A stretch of 64,000 nucleotides of DNA from an uncultured Akkermansia sp. Its GTDB lineage: Bacteria > Verrucomicrobiota > Verrucomicrobiia > Verrucomicrobiales > Akkermansiaceae. Within the stretch, counting starts at the first letter, position 1. Every line of letters starts with the position of its first letter. The notes beneath the pieces are model-generated. The model was not told where the DNA came from and did no database searches. It saw only the letters and a program-made list of their open reading frames with translations. A program made the translations under genes and the position numbers. Location of the stretch: the NCBI GenBank assembly GCA_900548895.1, contig URLZ01000005.1:8841-72840 (forward strand), given 5' to 3'. Positions 33,622 to 42,655 of this stretch are shown here, one piece after another.

Positions 33622-34157
33622 GTGAGGATTTCGGAGCTTCCGGCCTCTCAGCGCCTGAGCGCGGGACGGCTCATTGCCCCCCAGCTTCCCCAGCCGACTG
33701 AATCGCCCCGGAGCGACGCAGCAGACCGCAGCAGCCCGAGTTGACGCAGCAGCCCCTGTCCTCGCATCAAGCCGGGCTTCACGCCAGCTGACTCACTGAA
33801 CGGTGGCGGGGCTTGAGGGCAGGGCTTGAGAGCGAAGTGAGGATTGAGTGAGGGCCGGGACTTGGCCCATCGCGGAAAGCTCGGCTCTCGGACGGGGTTC
33901 GCGAGGCTTCGGAGCCCGGCAAAGGGGAACTCGGATGAGCTCGGGCGAGCTCGGAGACTTGAAAGGGCTCGGTTCGGCTTCGTCGGAGGCTCGGCAGAGG
34001 CTCGACAGAGGCCGGCAGAGTTTCGTGCGCCGGGCTGAGGTCGGCTCGAGACTCGAGCAGGCGGAAGCGGACGCGAGCGGCGAGCCGCGGCGCGAGTGAA
34101 GCGGCCCATGCTCGTTCCTGACGGGGAAAAAACACCCACTGCGGACGGATTTTGCGC
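33622..34157. other. Gene-free stretch between RNase D and nagA
   Basis: More than 500 bases with only overlapping, low-complexity Ser/Arg/Pro-rich frames on both strands. Short gagctcgg-like motifs recur around 33920-34000. I see no promoter, gene or RNA here. Confidence 0.4.
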
Positions 34158-34186
34158 TTGAAAGCGGGCCCCGCAACGAGTAAGAT
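34158..34186 (+). promoter_or_regulatory. Promoter of nagA
   Basis: TTGAAA (34158-34163), 17-base spacer, TAAGAT (34181-34186). The leader to the ATG at 34233 is about 40 bases. Confidence 0.7.
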
Positions 34187-34232
34187 ACCAAGCGAAAGCG
34201 GGGACGTATCCCCTGTGACGGCACACTCTCAT

Positions 34233-35378
34233 ATGAAGACACTCATCACCAACGCACACATCATCTCTCCCGGCATCGACATCGCCGGCGGTTCCGTCCT
34301 TCTCGACGGCAAGCGCATTGCAGCCGTTGTGCAGCCCGGCGATCCCCTGCCCGAGGCTGACAAGATAATCGACGCCGGCGGCAACATGCTCATGCCCGGC
34401 TTCATCGACATCCACGCCCACGGCGCCGGCGGCTGTGACACCTGCGACTGCTCGCTGGAGAGCATCCGCACCATCGCCGACTGCAAGATGAAGGAGGGCG
34501 TCACAACTTGGCTGCCCACCACGCTGACCCTCGGCACCAAGACGCTCATGGACGTCTGCGAGGTCGTCAAGCAGTACTCCGCCTCCCCCAACGGCGCCAA
34601 GGCTCCCGGCATTCACCTTGAAGGGCCCTACATCAACCCCCGCCAGTGTGGTGCGCAGAATCCCGCCTTCGTGCGTCCGGCCGATTTCGACGAGGTGATG
34701 TCGCTCAACGCCATCTACCCGATTCTCTACATCTCGCTGGCGCCTGAGATGCCCGGCGCGCTGGATTTCATCGCCCGCGCGACCGCCGCCGGCATCACCT
34801 GCTCGGCCGGCCACTCCGCCGCCACGCACGCCGACTTCCTGAAGGCCAAGGCCGCCGGTCTGAAGCACCTCACGCACTTCTGCAACCAGATGAGCCCCCA
34901 GCATCACCGCGAGATCGGCCTCGTCGGCTCGGGCATGCTCGATCGCGACATCAAGATTGAGATCATCTGCGACACGATTCACCTTTGCAGCGACATGCTC
35001 AACCTCACCTTCACGGTCAAGGACAGCGGCCAGATGATTATGATTACCGACTCGCTGGCCTGCTCGTGGATGCCCGACGGCCCCGGCCAGCTCGGCGGCT
35101 TGCCCATCATGGTCAAGAACGGTGTGGCCCGCCTCGAATCCGGCAACCTCGCCGGCTCGACGCTGCGCTACGCCAAGGGCCTCAAAAACGTGCATGAGAT
35201 CACAGGCCTGCCGCTCAGCCAGCTCGTCAAGGCGACGTCCTGGAATCAGGCGCAGTCCCTCGGTCTGCACGACCTCGGCAAGATCTGCCCGGGCTTCACG
35301 GCCGATCTCGTCGTGCTCGACGCGAACTTCGACACCGTCATGACGATCATCGACGGCGAGCTTCGCTACAGCGCCTGA
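34233..35378 (+). CDS. nagA: N-acetylglucosamine-6-phosphate deacetylase
   Basis: NagA removes acetate from GlcNAc-6-phosphate, feeding amino sugars from wall turnover or host and dietary glycans into metabolism. The 381-residue length is normal. Visible amidohydrolase-fold motifs are PGFIDIHAHGAGG, metal-binding Glu in HLEGPYINP, metal-binding His in GHSAATHAD and THFCNQM, and the catalytic Asp in MITDSLACSW. PGFTADLVVLD closes the barrel. nagB and a GlcNAc transporter are not adjacent. A hairpin follows the stop. Confidence 0.95.
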   Translation: MKTLITNAHIISPGIDIAGGSVLLDGKRIAAVVQPGDPLPEADKIIDAGGNMLMPGFIDIHAHGAGGCDTCDCSLESIRTIADCKMKEGVTTWLPTTLTLGTKTLMDVCEVVKQYSASPNGAKAPGIHLEGPYINPRQCGAQNPAFVRPADFDEVMSLNAIYPILYISLAPEMPGALDFIARATAAGITCSAGHSAATHADFLKAKAAGLKHLTHFCNQMSPQHHREIGLVGSGMLDRDIKIEIICDTIHLCSDMLNLTFTVKDSGQMIMITDSLACSWMPDGPGQLGGLPIMVKNGVARLESGNLAGSTLRYAKGLKNVHEITGLPLSQLVKATSWNQAQSLGLHDLGKICPGFTADLVVLDANFDTVMTIIDGELRYSA

Positions 35379-35385
35379 TGAGCTG

Positions 35386-35426
35386 CGGCGCGGGCAGGGC
35401 GCTTTGCTGCGCTTCTGCCTGCGCCG
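35386..35426 (+). terminator. Hairpin after nagA
   Basis: A 12-base stem with one G-U pair (35386-35397 with 35415-35426) and a 17-base loop, eight bases past the nagA stop. No T-run follows, so termination is only probable. Confidence 0.5.
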
Positions 35427-35616
35427 ACGCCACGGCCGTGGCCTCATCTTGGCTGTGGTCGCGACGCTCCGCTTCATCCCTCCCCGCTCTTCCTCCTCCT
35501 CTCTGCACCTCTCACTCGCTGCGCATTTTCCCCCCCTGCGGCCCGCAGTAAGCCCGAATCCACCTTCCCCGACAGCCGGCGGAGGCCGGGGCTCCGGCCG
35601 CCTCTCCCACGACGCC

Positions 35617-36378
35617 ATGCTCATTTCTCCCCTAGCGCGAAAGCTCTGCGAACGCCGCGGCATTGACCCCGCGCAGCTGCGCGGCAGCGGCCCCCGCGGG
35701 CGCATCATGGCCGCCGACGTCATCGCCCCGACCCATGCACCGCGCCACCGGGGCGAGACCGCCTACGGCGACCCCACCCTGCCGCCCACGCGCCCGCAGA
35801 AGGACGGATACTACATCTTTGACGCCACCGTCAACATGCAGGCGCTGGCCGCCATCAGCCTGCCGATTGCCGTGCAGAGCGAGAAACTGCTCGACCAGCG
35901 CTATTCTCTCTTTGACTACATCGTGCGCGCCGTCGTCAAGGCCTGTTGCAGCTGCCCCGCGTGGGAGGATGCCGGCGGCAACATCGACGTGCTGCTCTTT
36001 GAAGAGAGCGGCGAGCAGCTCACTGCCATTCGCGACGCGAAGCACAAGACCATCTTCCGCATCGCCCGCGAGGCGCCGAGCGAGCACGTCGTGCCCGCGA
36101 ACTACGCACCGCACATCGTCGTCTGCGACGCGCACACCACGCGCGCTCAAGTGGCCGCTCACCTGCTGGGGGCCCCCAAGCGCCCGGGCTTCGCCCTGCT
36201 CGTGCGCGGGCAGTCGCCGAAGGTCGGCATCCGCGCCGGCTCCGAAGACCTGCGCTCGCTCGATCTGCCCTACACCTTTTACGTCTCCACCACCATCCCG
36301 GAGCTCGAGGCCAGCCGCATCGCCGCGCGCCTGCAAACCCTGCTCTACAGCCCCGTGAGCCTGCTGCTGCTCGCCTGA
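35617..36378 (+). CDS. Degenerate E2-like protein: E3-binding domain plus acyltransferase-like domain
   Basis: A 253-residue protein. Residues 3-36 (LISPLARKLCERRGIDPAQLRGSGPRGRIMAADV) are a clear peripheral-subunit-binding domain, which holds E3 or E1 in 2-oxoacid dehydrogenase complexes. The rest resembles the E2 acyltransferase fold (FDYIVRAVVKACCSCPAWED, HIVVCDAH and the final YVSTTIPELEAS strand). There is no lipoyl domain and no catalytic DHxxxDG motif, so it cannot be a normal E2. It may be a structural subunit or a repurposed protein. No dehydrogenase genes are nearby. I chose the ATG at 35617 because the upstream frame is Arg/Ser/Pro-rich noise. Confidence 0.72.
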   Translation: MLISPLARKLCERRGIDPAQLRGSGPRGRIMAADVIAPTHAPRHRGETAYGDPTLPPTRPQKDGYYIFDATVNMQALAAISLPIAVQSEKLLDQRYSLFDYIVRAVVKACCSCPAWEDAGGNIDVLLFEESGEQLTAIRDAKHKTIFRIAREAPSEHVVPANYAPHIVVCDAHTTRAQVAAHLLGAPKRPGFALLVRGQSPKVGIRAGSEDLRSLDLPYTFYVSTTIPELEASRIAARLQTLLYSPVSLLLLA

Positions 36379-36513
36379 GCTCTCCGCCCCGACCGTTCTC
36401 CGCCATCACGCCTCGCCGATTCGTCACCTTTCCACCCGTTTGTCCGGCCGCCGCGCTGACTCCGACAGCACCATCACCCTCGCACACACAAGCCCCCCAC
36501 CCCACACACCGTC

Positions 36514-37335
36514 ATGAGCTTCTTTATCCGCAATGTTGAAATCGGCGGCGCTCGCCCCTTTTATCTGCTCGGCCCCTGCTCCCTGGAGAGCGAAGACTTC
36601 GCTTGGGAGATGGCGCGCAGCATCAAGGAGATCTGCACGCGCCTCGGCGTGCCCTTCGTCTTCAAGGCCTCGTATGACAAGGCCAACCGCACCAGCGTCA
36701 AGAGCTTCCGCGGCCTCGGGCTCGAGACCGGCTGCCGCATCCTCGCCGAGATCGGCAAGGAGCTCGACATCCCGGTGATGACGGACGTGCACACCGAGCA
36801 GCAGGCCACGCGCGCTGCGGAGTACGTCGACCTGCTTCAGGTGCCCGCCTTCCTCTGCCGCCAGAGCGACCTGCTGGAGGCCTGCGCCAAGTCCGGCCGC
36901 CCCGTCAACATCAAGAAGGGCCAGTTCCTCGCGCCCTGGGACTGCAAAAACATCTGCGAAAAGATGGACGCCTTCGGCTGCCGCGAGTACATGCTCTGCG
37001 AGCGCGGCACCACCTTCGGCTACAACAACCTCGTCGTGGACATGCGCGGCATGTACTGGATGAAGGACTTCGGCTGCCCCATCGTCTTTGACGCCACCCA
37101 TTCCGTTCAGCGCCCGGGCGGCCTCGGCGGCGCCACCGGCGGCGACCGCGAGCTCGCCCCCGTGCTCGCCAACGCCGCCATGAGCATGGGCATCGACGGC
37201 GTGTTCATGGAGGTGCACAAAGACCCCGACCACGCCCTGAGCGACGGCCCGAATCAGATTCGCCTCAGCCAGCTCGAGGCCATCCTCACCAATCTGGAAC
37301 TCGTCCATGAGGCGTGGACGCGCATGATCAAGTAA
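36514..37335 (+). CDS. kdsA: 3-deoxy-8-phosphooctulonate synthase
   Basis: KdsA joins phosphoenolpyruvate and arabinose-5-phosphate to make KDO-8-phosphate, the precursor of the LPS inner-core sugar KDO. The 273-residue protein shows LLGPCSLES, FKASYDKANRTS, the PVMTDVHT strand, LQVPAFLCRQSDLL, KKGQFLAPWD, ERGTTFGYN and DATHSVQRPGG. The cysteine in GPCSLES matches the metal-dependent class (Aquifex type), where the E. coli enzyme has Asn. It heads a run with the Lpt genes, tying KDO synthesis to LPS export. Confidence 0.97.
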   Translation: MSFFIRNVEIGGARPFYLLGPCSLESEDFAWEMARSIKEICTRLGVPFVFKASYDKANRTSVKSFRGLGLETGCRILAEIGKELDIPVMTDVHTEQQATRAAEYVDLLQVPAFLCRQSDLLEACAKSGRPVNIKKGQFLAPWDCKNICEKMDAFGCREYMLCERGTTFGYNNLVVDMRGMYWMKDFGCPIVFDATHSVQRPGGLGGATGGDRELAPVLANAAMSMGIDGVFMEVHKDPDHALSDGPNQIRLSQLEAILTNLELVHEAWTRMIK

Positions 37336-37386
37336 TCCCCGCCTCCTCGAGAGCGCCCGGGCCCCGCCCGGAACCCCGCCCTGCGC

Positions 37387-37893
37387 GTGAACAAACTTCT
37401 GGCCACCCTCCTGCCGGCCCTGCTCGCCCCGCTGACCCTCGCCCCGCTGACCCTCGCCCCGCTGGCGGCAAGCCCGAGCAACCCGAATGAACCCGTCGCC
37501 TCCGACGAGTTCCCCGCCCTGCAATTCCTGCCCGTCGGGAGTATCGTGCGCGGCATTGTCATCCCGCGCTACTCCGAGCACCGCGCCGTCGCCAAGCTCT
37601 GCGCCGACGAAATGCTCGTGGCTACGCGCAGCACCGTGCAGCTCAAGCGCATCAGCGCCACCCTCTACGGGCCCGACAAACAGAACACGCGCCTCGACTC
37701 CGCGGAAGCTCGCTACAGCTTCAAGACCGACGAAGTTATCGCGGACGGCGACACCTCCGTCCGCGACCCGCGCTTCCGGGCGCAGGGAACCGCCGCCGTT
37801 TACTCCACCGGGAAGGGACGCGGCATTCTGCACGGGCCCGTGCACACCACCATCAGCACCCGGAATTTGAACTCCCGCAGCCGGAAGCCATGA
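37387..37893 (+). CDS. LptC-like LPS export protein
   Basis: A 168-residue protein starting with GTG. A hydrophobic Leu/Ala/Pro signal or anchor occupies the first 28 residues and contains a threefold LAPLT repeat. The rest predicts a beta-rich OstA/LptC-type fold (SAEARYSFKTDEVIADGDTSVRDPRFRAQG and GRGILHGPVHTTI). LptC receives LPS from the LptBFG transporter and passes it to LptA. The call rests on position and fold-like pattern more than on motif. Its stop overlaps the next gene's ATG by four bases (ATGA). Confidence 0.7.
   Translation: MNKLLATLLPALLAPLTLAPLTLAPLAASPSNPNEPVASDEFPALQFLPVGSIVRGIVIPRYSEHRAVAKLCADEMLVATRSTVQLKRISATLYGPDKQNTRLDSAEARYSFKTDEVIADGDTSVRDPRFRAQGTAAVYSTGKGRGILHGPVHTTISTRNLNSRSRKP
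37423..37467. repeat. 15-base tandem repeat inside the LptC-like signal region
   Basis: Two exact copies of ctcgccccgctgacc and a third with two changes encode the LAPLT-LAPLT-LAPLA run of the N-terminal hydrophobic segment. Gain or loss of a copy would keep the reading frame. Confidence 0.9.
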
Positions 37894-40658
37894 AGCGCCG
37901 CCACCTCCTCACTCTCTGCCTCAGCCCCGCGCTGTCCGCCCTCGTGCCGACAGCGCTCGGAGCCGACGCGCCGGGCAGCGCGGCGCCGCCCGCCGGGCAG
38001 CCGGCTCAGGAGGCTGTAGCGCAGGAGGCCGCAGCGGCAACGTCGCCGACGACTCCGTCCACCGCATCCCTCGCTGCTCCCACCTCGCTCGACGAGAAGC
38101 GGCAGCTCATCCGCCGCTGGGAGGAGGACATCGACCGCCTGCGCGAGCGTCTGGCTGAGTTCCGCGCCGAGGCCATGCTCACCCCCACGGGCGGAGACGG
38201 CTCCATGCCTGAGCCCGTGCCCGGCGAGGCCATCATCGACTGCGACGGCGGTCTGCTCTTCGACGTCAACGCCGCGCAGCTCATCTACGTCAACAACGTC
38301 CGCCTCAGCGAGCAGCGCCTGCGCCTGCGCGCCGACCTCCAGCTCCTCGTGCAGCTGGAGCGCCGCCAGCTCGATGAAAAGCTGAACCGCGAAGGCGACA
38401 CCTACCGACGGGGCAAAAAGCCCGGCGCCGATGCGTCCGGCGGCAACGCCATTGCCCCGGAGCAGGCTGCTGATACGGCGAACTCCCCCGACCGCGAGGT
38501 AGCGAAGGACGCCGGAAAAGGGGAGGCCGAGAGCCTGAGCGGGGCGGACCAGGGCGACAGCTCTTCAAAGGAGGGAGACGCCGCCCGCCGACGCGAGCGA
38601 GTCTGCACCGTCAGCACCACCAGCGCCTTGGCCGATACGGAGAAAAACCGCCTTCTGCTCAGCACCCGCGGCGGGCAGCAGCCCATCGTCATCACCGGCG
38701 AGAACCAGCAGCTCACCCTCCGCAGCAACGACCAACGGCACGCCAGCCTGCTGGCCGACGAGCACGGAGACGCCCTTGCCGTCTGCGGCAGCCTCCATCT
38801 GGAGGGGCTGGACCGCGACGGGCAGCCCTACACCCTCGACGCCGAGCAGGGCGAGGCCTGGTACAACGCCGCAGCGCGCAGCCTCACCGTTGCCGGCCCC
38901 TGCCACCTTCGTCACGCCCGCGGCGAGCTCCGCTGCCGTGACGGTCTGACGCTCTATTTTGACGGCGAAGGCAAGGCCGAGACCAAGGCGGGCGGCGGCT
39001 ACATGAGCCAGTTTGCCTCCATGCAGCTCAGCGGCATCCGCCGCGCTGAGGCCCACGGCAACGTGCGCTTCGTGAGCAAGGCAACCGAGGACCAGCCCGC
39101 CTGCACGGCCGCCGCCGAGCATCTGGACTACGACGCCACCAACGGCGACTGCCGCCTCAGCGGCCCCGACAGCTCGCTGGAGTACGGCGGCTACGCCCTG
39201 AGCCGGGCGGAAACTATGCACCTGGCCCCCAACGGCGACATCACCCTCACCGGCCCCGAGTTGCTCGGCCGCTACGAGCGAAAGGGCAGTGATGATCGGC
39301 CCCTGACCGGGCAGTTCACCGCCGCGCAGGAGCTGCGCTTCACCGCGGCCGACGGTTGCATCCGCACCGAGCACGGGCTGAAGCTGCGCGACAGCGAGAT
39401 CGACTTCGCGTGCAGCGGCCCCGTCACCCTCACCTTGGCGAAGCGAGAGAAGGGCAAGGCGGCGCCCGAGCGCGCCAAGACCGGCATGCTCAACCTCGCC
39501 ATCGCCGACTATAGCGACATCGCCCACATTGATGCTCGCGGTGACGTCGTCGGGCACTTTGCCGACGCCGGCGAAGGAGCCGAGGCCGCCCCCGGTACGG
39601 CCCCTGCCGTAGCTGCCGGGACAACCGGAGCCGCGGGCTCCCGCAGCGCCGCAGATCGTTCGGAAACGGCCCGAGCCGAGAGCAGCGCGAAGAGCGGCAG
39701 CAGCCTGAGGGGCGACCACCTCGTCGCCGACCTCGTGAAGGGCAGCGCCCTTGTCGAAGCCCCGGAGTCTCGCGAAGCCTCCCTCAGCTACCGCGGCAAC
39801 AGCGTCAGCGCCTCTTCCCCCGATGCCGGAGATGAGGCTCCCCGCCTCATCATTGCGGAAAACGGCGACCTGCTGGCCGTCGGCGGCCGCATCCGCGCGC
39901 ACCTTCTCACCGATGAAGGCCCGGCTGACGCCGACTGCCGCGGGAAAATGGAGCTCATTCGCGCCGACCGCCTGATCACCACGGGCCCCGACGCCACCGT
40001 GAATGCCCCTGCCGGCCTCTTCTCCGCCAACGGCCCCCTCGTGCTCACCCTCGCCCCCGAGGAGAGCGCCGCCCAACCCGCTGATGGCGCCGGGAAACCG
40101 GCTGCCGGCACCGGTGCCGAGACCGAGAAGTCGGACAGCGGCGGCTTCGCCGCGCGCTATCCGCACCTCAACTACGCCTACAGCGGCTTGCAGCGCCTGC
40201 GCACCGAGCAGGGCGGCACCGCGCGCACGGCGCAGGCCTCCATGGAGTGCAACGGGCTCATCGACATCAGCCTGCTGCCCGAAAGCCGCCGCGCGAAAAA
40301 CGCCGTCATGGGCCCCATCGACAAAGCCCTGCTCTGCGATCGCGTCTCCGTGCTTGCCAAAGACTCCTCCGGGCGCCTGCTGCGCGCGAGCGGCGACCGC
40401 ATGGAAGCCGATGCCGCCACCGGTGAAAAAGTCATCACCGGCCGCCGCGTGACCCTCTCCGACGAGAACAACACCCACATCGCCAGCGGAGCCGGTGCCG
40501 CCGTCCGCATCGATCGCAATAACAACGCTCGCATCACCGGGCAGCACCAGAGCACCACCGCCACCAACATCCGCCGGCAGACCGAGCAGACGAAGACCGC
40601 ACCGGTCGGCTCCGGCGCTCGCAAACCCGCCGCCGACACCCCCCACCGCTCTCACTGA
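37890..40658 (+). CDS. Very large OstA/LptA-like periplasmic protein
   Basis: A 922-residue protein with a cleavable-type signal peptide (MKRRHLLTLCLSPALSALVP, about 1-25). It has a low-complexity Ala region, a charged coiled segment (about 70-105), and then several beta-strand repeats of OstA type. Examples are VITGENQQLTLRSNDQRHASL, LTVAGPCHLRHARGELRCRDGL, AEAHGNVRFVSKATEDQPACT and GDCRLSGPDSSLEYGGYALS. LptA, built of one such domain of about 160 residues, bridges the periplasm in LPS transport; this protein could span several jellyroll units. Low-complexity Ala/Glu/Ser linkers separate the blocks. It is coupled to the LptC-like gene and lies one base before lptB. Confidence 0.75.
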   Translation: MKRRHLLTLCLSPALSALVPTALGADAPGSAAPPAGQPAQEAVAQEAAAATSPTTPSTASLAAPTSLDEKRQLIRRWEEDIDRLRERLAEFRAEAMLTPTGGDGSMPEPVPGEAIIDCDGGLLFDVNAAQLIYVNNVRLSEQRLRLRADLQLLVQLERRQLDEKLNREGDTYRRGKKPGADASGGNAIAPEQAADTANSPDREVAKDAGKGEAESLSGADQGDSSSKEGDAARRRERVCTVSTTSALADTEKNRLLLSTRGGQQPIVITGENQQLTLRSNDQRHASLLADEHGDALAVCGSLHLEGLDRDGQPYTLDAEQGEAWYNAAARSLTVAGPCHLRHARGELRCRDGLTLYFDGEGKAETKAGGGYMSQFASMQLSGIRRAEAHGNVRFVSKATEDQPACTAAAEHLDYDATNGDCRLSGPDSSLEYGGYALSRAETMHLAPNGDITLTGPELLGRYERKGSDDRPLTGQFTAAQELRFTAADGCIRTEHGLKLRDSEIDFACSGPVTLTLAKREKGKAAPERAKTGMLNLAIADYSDIAHIDARGDVVGHFADAGEGAEAAPGTAPAVAAGTTGAAGSRSAADRSETARAESSAKSGSSLRGDHLVADLVKGSALVEAPESREASLSYRGNSVSASSPDAGDEAPRLIIAENGDLLAVGGRIRAHLLTDEGPADADCRGKMELIRADRLITTGPDATVNAPAGLFSANGPLVLTLAPEESAAQPADGAGKPAAGTGAETEKSDSGGFAARYPHLNYAYSGLQRLRTEQGGTARTAQASMECNGLIDISLLPESRRAKNAVMGPIDKALLCDRVSVLAKDSSGRLLRASGDRMEADAATGEKVITGRRVTLSDENNTHIASGAGAAVRIDRNNNARITGQHQSTTATNIRRQTEQTKTAPVGSGARKPAADTPHRSH

Positions 40659-40659
40659 T

Positions 40660-41391
40660 ATGGAAACACTCCTCGACGCCCGCGGCCTCTGCAAGACCTA
40701 TCGGGAACGCAAAGTGGTCGACAACGTCAACCTCACCGTCAACACCGGAGAAATCGTCGGCCTGCTCGGGCCGAACGGCGCCGGCAAGACCACCTCCTTC
40801 TACATGGTCGCCGGGCTCGTGCGCCCCGATGAGGGCAGCGTCAACTTCGTCGGGCAGGACGTCACCGGCCTGCCCATGCACCTGCGCGCGCGTCTGGGCA
40901 TGGGCTACCTGCCGCAGGAGGAGTCCATCTTCCGCAAACTCACCGTCTACGAGAACCTCATGGCCATCCTCGAGACGCGCTCCGACATGAGCCGCCGCGA
41001 GCAGCGCGAAAAAGCCGACGAACTCATGGAGCGCTTCGGCATCACCAAGCTGCGCAACAGCCAGGCCCTGCAGCTCTCAGGCGGTGAAAAGCGCCGCCTG
41101 ACCATCGCACGCGCGCTGACCACCAGCCCCAAGCTGCTCATGCTCGACGAGCCCTTCGCCGGCGTCGACCCCATCGCCGTGCAGGACATCCAGCACATCG
41201 TCGCCTCCCTGCGCGAGACCGACGGACTCTCCATCCTCATCACGGACCACAACGTCCGCGAAACCCTCGGCATCGTCGACCGCGCCTACATCCTCTTTGA
41301 AGGACGCGTCATCAAACAGGGCAACGCCGAAGAAATCGCCAACGACCCCAAGACCCGCCGCATCTACCTCGGCGAGCACTTCAAGATGTGA
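40660..41391 (+). CDS. lptB: LPS export ABC transporter ATP-binding protein
   Basis: A 243-residue ATPase of the LptB family that powers LPS extraction from the inner membrane with LptFG. Walker A is GPNGAGKTTSFYMVAG, the Q-loop is YLPQEESIFRKLTV, the signature is LQLSGGEKRRLTIARAL, Walker B is LLMLDEPFAGVDPIAV, and the switch is ILITDHNVRETL. The last two blocks are LptB-specific. The ATG directly follows the LptA-like stop. lptF and lptG are not in the window. Confidence 0.96.
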   Translation: METLLDARGLCKTYRERKVVDNVNLTVNTGEIVGLLGPNGAGKTTSFYMVAGLVRPDEGSVNFVGQDVTGLPMHLRARLGMGYLPQEESIFRKLTVYENLMAILETRSDMSRREQREKADELMERFGITKLRNSQALQLSGGEKRRLTIARALTTSPKLLMLDEPFAGVDPIAVQDIQHIVASLRETDGLSILITDHNVRETLGIVDRAYILFEGRVIKQGNAEEIANDPKTRRIYLGEHFKM

Positions 41392-41471
41392 TCCTCGCGG
41401 TACGCTTCGCTGCGAGCTGCGGCACGGGACGCACGCGGCGCGAGAAGCGGGGGCTGCGTGATGCCCGCCTC

Positions 41472-41657
41472 TCAGAGGTGACGGCGCACGGACAGGTAGC
41501 AGGCGAGCGCCACGACAAAGAGCAGCAGGCAGAGCCCCGTGCTGCACACGCGATCCGCCAGCAGCGGGTCCACGGGTTGCAGCAGCAGATAAAGCACGCC
41601 GAGCAGCAGCAGGCCCGCCGCCAGCATCAGAATGAAGGGTTTGTTTGCTCTCCACAT
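41472..41657 (-). CDS. Small two-helix membrane protein
   Basis: A 61-residue, very hydrophobic protein with two helices (about 8-27 and 38-56) joined by a short loop and ending RRHL. I recognise no family. It is likely real because a good promoter (41684-41712) sits 27 bases upstream and the frame is clean. It is oriented against lptB and divergent from the LysM gene. Confidence 0.65.
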   Translation of the reverse strand: MWRANKPFILMLAAGLLLLGVLYLLLQPVDPLLADRVCSTGLCLLLFVVALACYLSVRRHL

Positions 41658-41683
41658 AACAAAGATAGCCGTCCGGCAGGGGC

Positions 41684-41712
41684 ATTGTACGGGCTGAAAG
41701 GGGTAAAATCAA
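41684..41712 (-). promoter_or_regulatory. Promoter of the 61-residue membrane protein
   Basis: Minus strand: TTGATT (41707-41712), 17-base spacer, TACAAT (41684-41689). The predicted leader is about 20 bases. Confidence 0.7.
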
Positions 41713-41773
41713 GCCCGTTTCTGTCATAATGCACCAAAAACAGGGATGAAGACGCAATTGGCAGCATTCCGGC

Positions 41774-41802
41774 TTGCCACGAGGAGGGCAGGGTGGTACA
41801 AT
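41774..41802 (+). promoter_or_regulatory. Promoter of the first LysM lipoprotein
   Basis: TTGCCA (41774-41779), 17-base spacer, TACAAT (41797-41802). The predicted start near 41809 is two bases before the ATG at 41811. Confidence 0.8.
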
Positions 41803-41810
41803 GCCCGCGT

Positions 41811-42641
41811 ATGAAGCAGACCTTGACCCTTCTCGCTCTGAGTGCAGGACTCTGTGTGACCCTCAACTCCTGCCAGAGCACCGATTCAGACGGCTTTTCC
41901 GGCGACTTCGAAACCGCAACCCCCATCAACGAGTACAGCTACGCCGCCGACGAAATCCCCATCTGGCTTCAGGAAATCGACGCAAAGGTCCCCGCTGGTG
42001 ACACCACCACCACCGTGGCCAACCGCAACGACTATCCCATCCCCGAGCCCGGCGCCACCGCCAGCACGGGCAGCGGTAGCTATGGCCAGGTACAGCCTGA
42101 CCACAGCGCCATTGCCGCCAACGACGTGGTCGTTGAGCCCGGCGCTACCACGGGGGTGAACACTCCCGCCGTGAGCTCGAAGCCCTCCGGCAGCTCGAGC
42201 GCCTCCAGCTCCTCCGGCAAGAGCAGCGGCCAGAAGAGCAGCTCCAAGCCGAAGAAGAAGAAGCCCGTCAAGACCTTTGACGAACCCACGATGCTGATCT
42301 ACAAGGTGCGCCCCGGCGATAACCTCTCCGTCATCGCCAAGCGCTGCAACACCACCGTGGCTCAGATTCGCCGCGACTCCGGCATCAAGGGTGACCTCAT
42401 TCACCCCGGGCAGACGATCAAGATTCGCTACACTCCGGACGGCTACAAGGCCACGCGGAGGTCGAGCAGCAGCAGCCGGAGCCGCACGCATACCGTGAAG
42501 TCCGGCGAGACCATCTCCGGCATCGCTGCCAAGTACGGCTTGGGCTACAAGCAGGTGCTCAAGGCTAACAAAATGAGCGAGTCGGACGCCAAGCGCCTGC
42601 GCCCGGGACAGAAGATCACGATCCCCGGCAAGAGCCGCTGA
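41811..42641 (+). CDS. LysM-domain lipoprotein
   Basis: A 276-residue protein. The signal ends at Cys21 (VTLNSC), so it is lipid-anchored. A Ser/Pro-rich linker with a KPKKKKPVK basic patch (about 115-155) precedes two LysM domains: YKVRPGDNLSVIAKRCNTTVAQIRR (about 165-210) and HTVKSGETISGIAAKYGLGYKQVLKANKM (about 228-275). LysM binds the glycan chain of peptidoglycan. With no catalytic domain it is probably a wall-binding tether or regulator. The ATG at 41811 sits two bases after the predicted transcript start, so an upstream in-frame ATG is excluded. Confidence 0.93.
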   Translation: MKQTLTLLALSAGLCVTLNSCQSTDSDGFSGDFETATPINEYSYAADEIPIWLQEIDAKVPAGDTTTTVANRNDYPIPEPGATASTGSGSYGQVQPDHSAIAANDVVVEPGATTGVNTPAVSSKPSGSSSASSSSGKSSGQKSSSKPKKKKPVKTFDEPTMLIYKVRPGDNLSVIAKRCNTTVAQIRRDSGIKGDLIHPGQTIKIRYTPDGYKATRRSSSSSRSRTHTVKSGETISGIAAKYGLGYKQVLKANKMSESDAKRLRPGQKITIPGKSR

Positions 42642-42655
42642 TCGCTGAGTCCGAA

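Noticed and set aside
38565..40694. 709-codon minus-strand frame opposite the LptA-like gene
   Set aside because: I considered whether this might be the real gene, since LptA-like is very long. The plus frame has a signal peptide, ATGA coupling to the LptC-like gene and contact with lptB; the minus frame has none of these.
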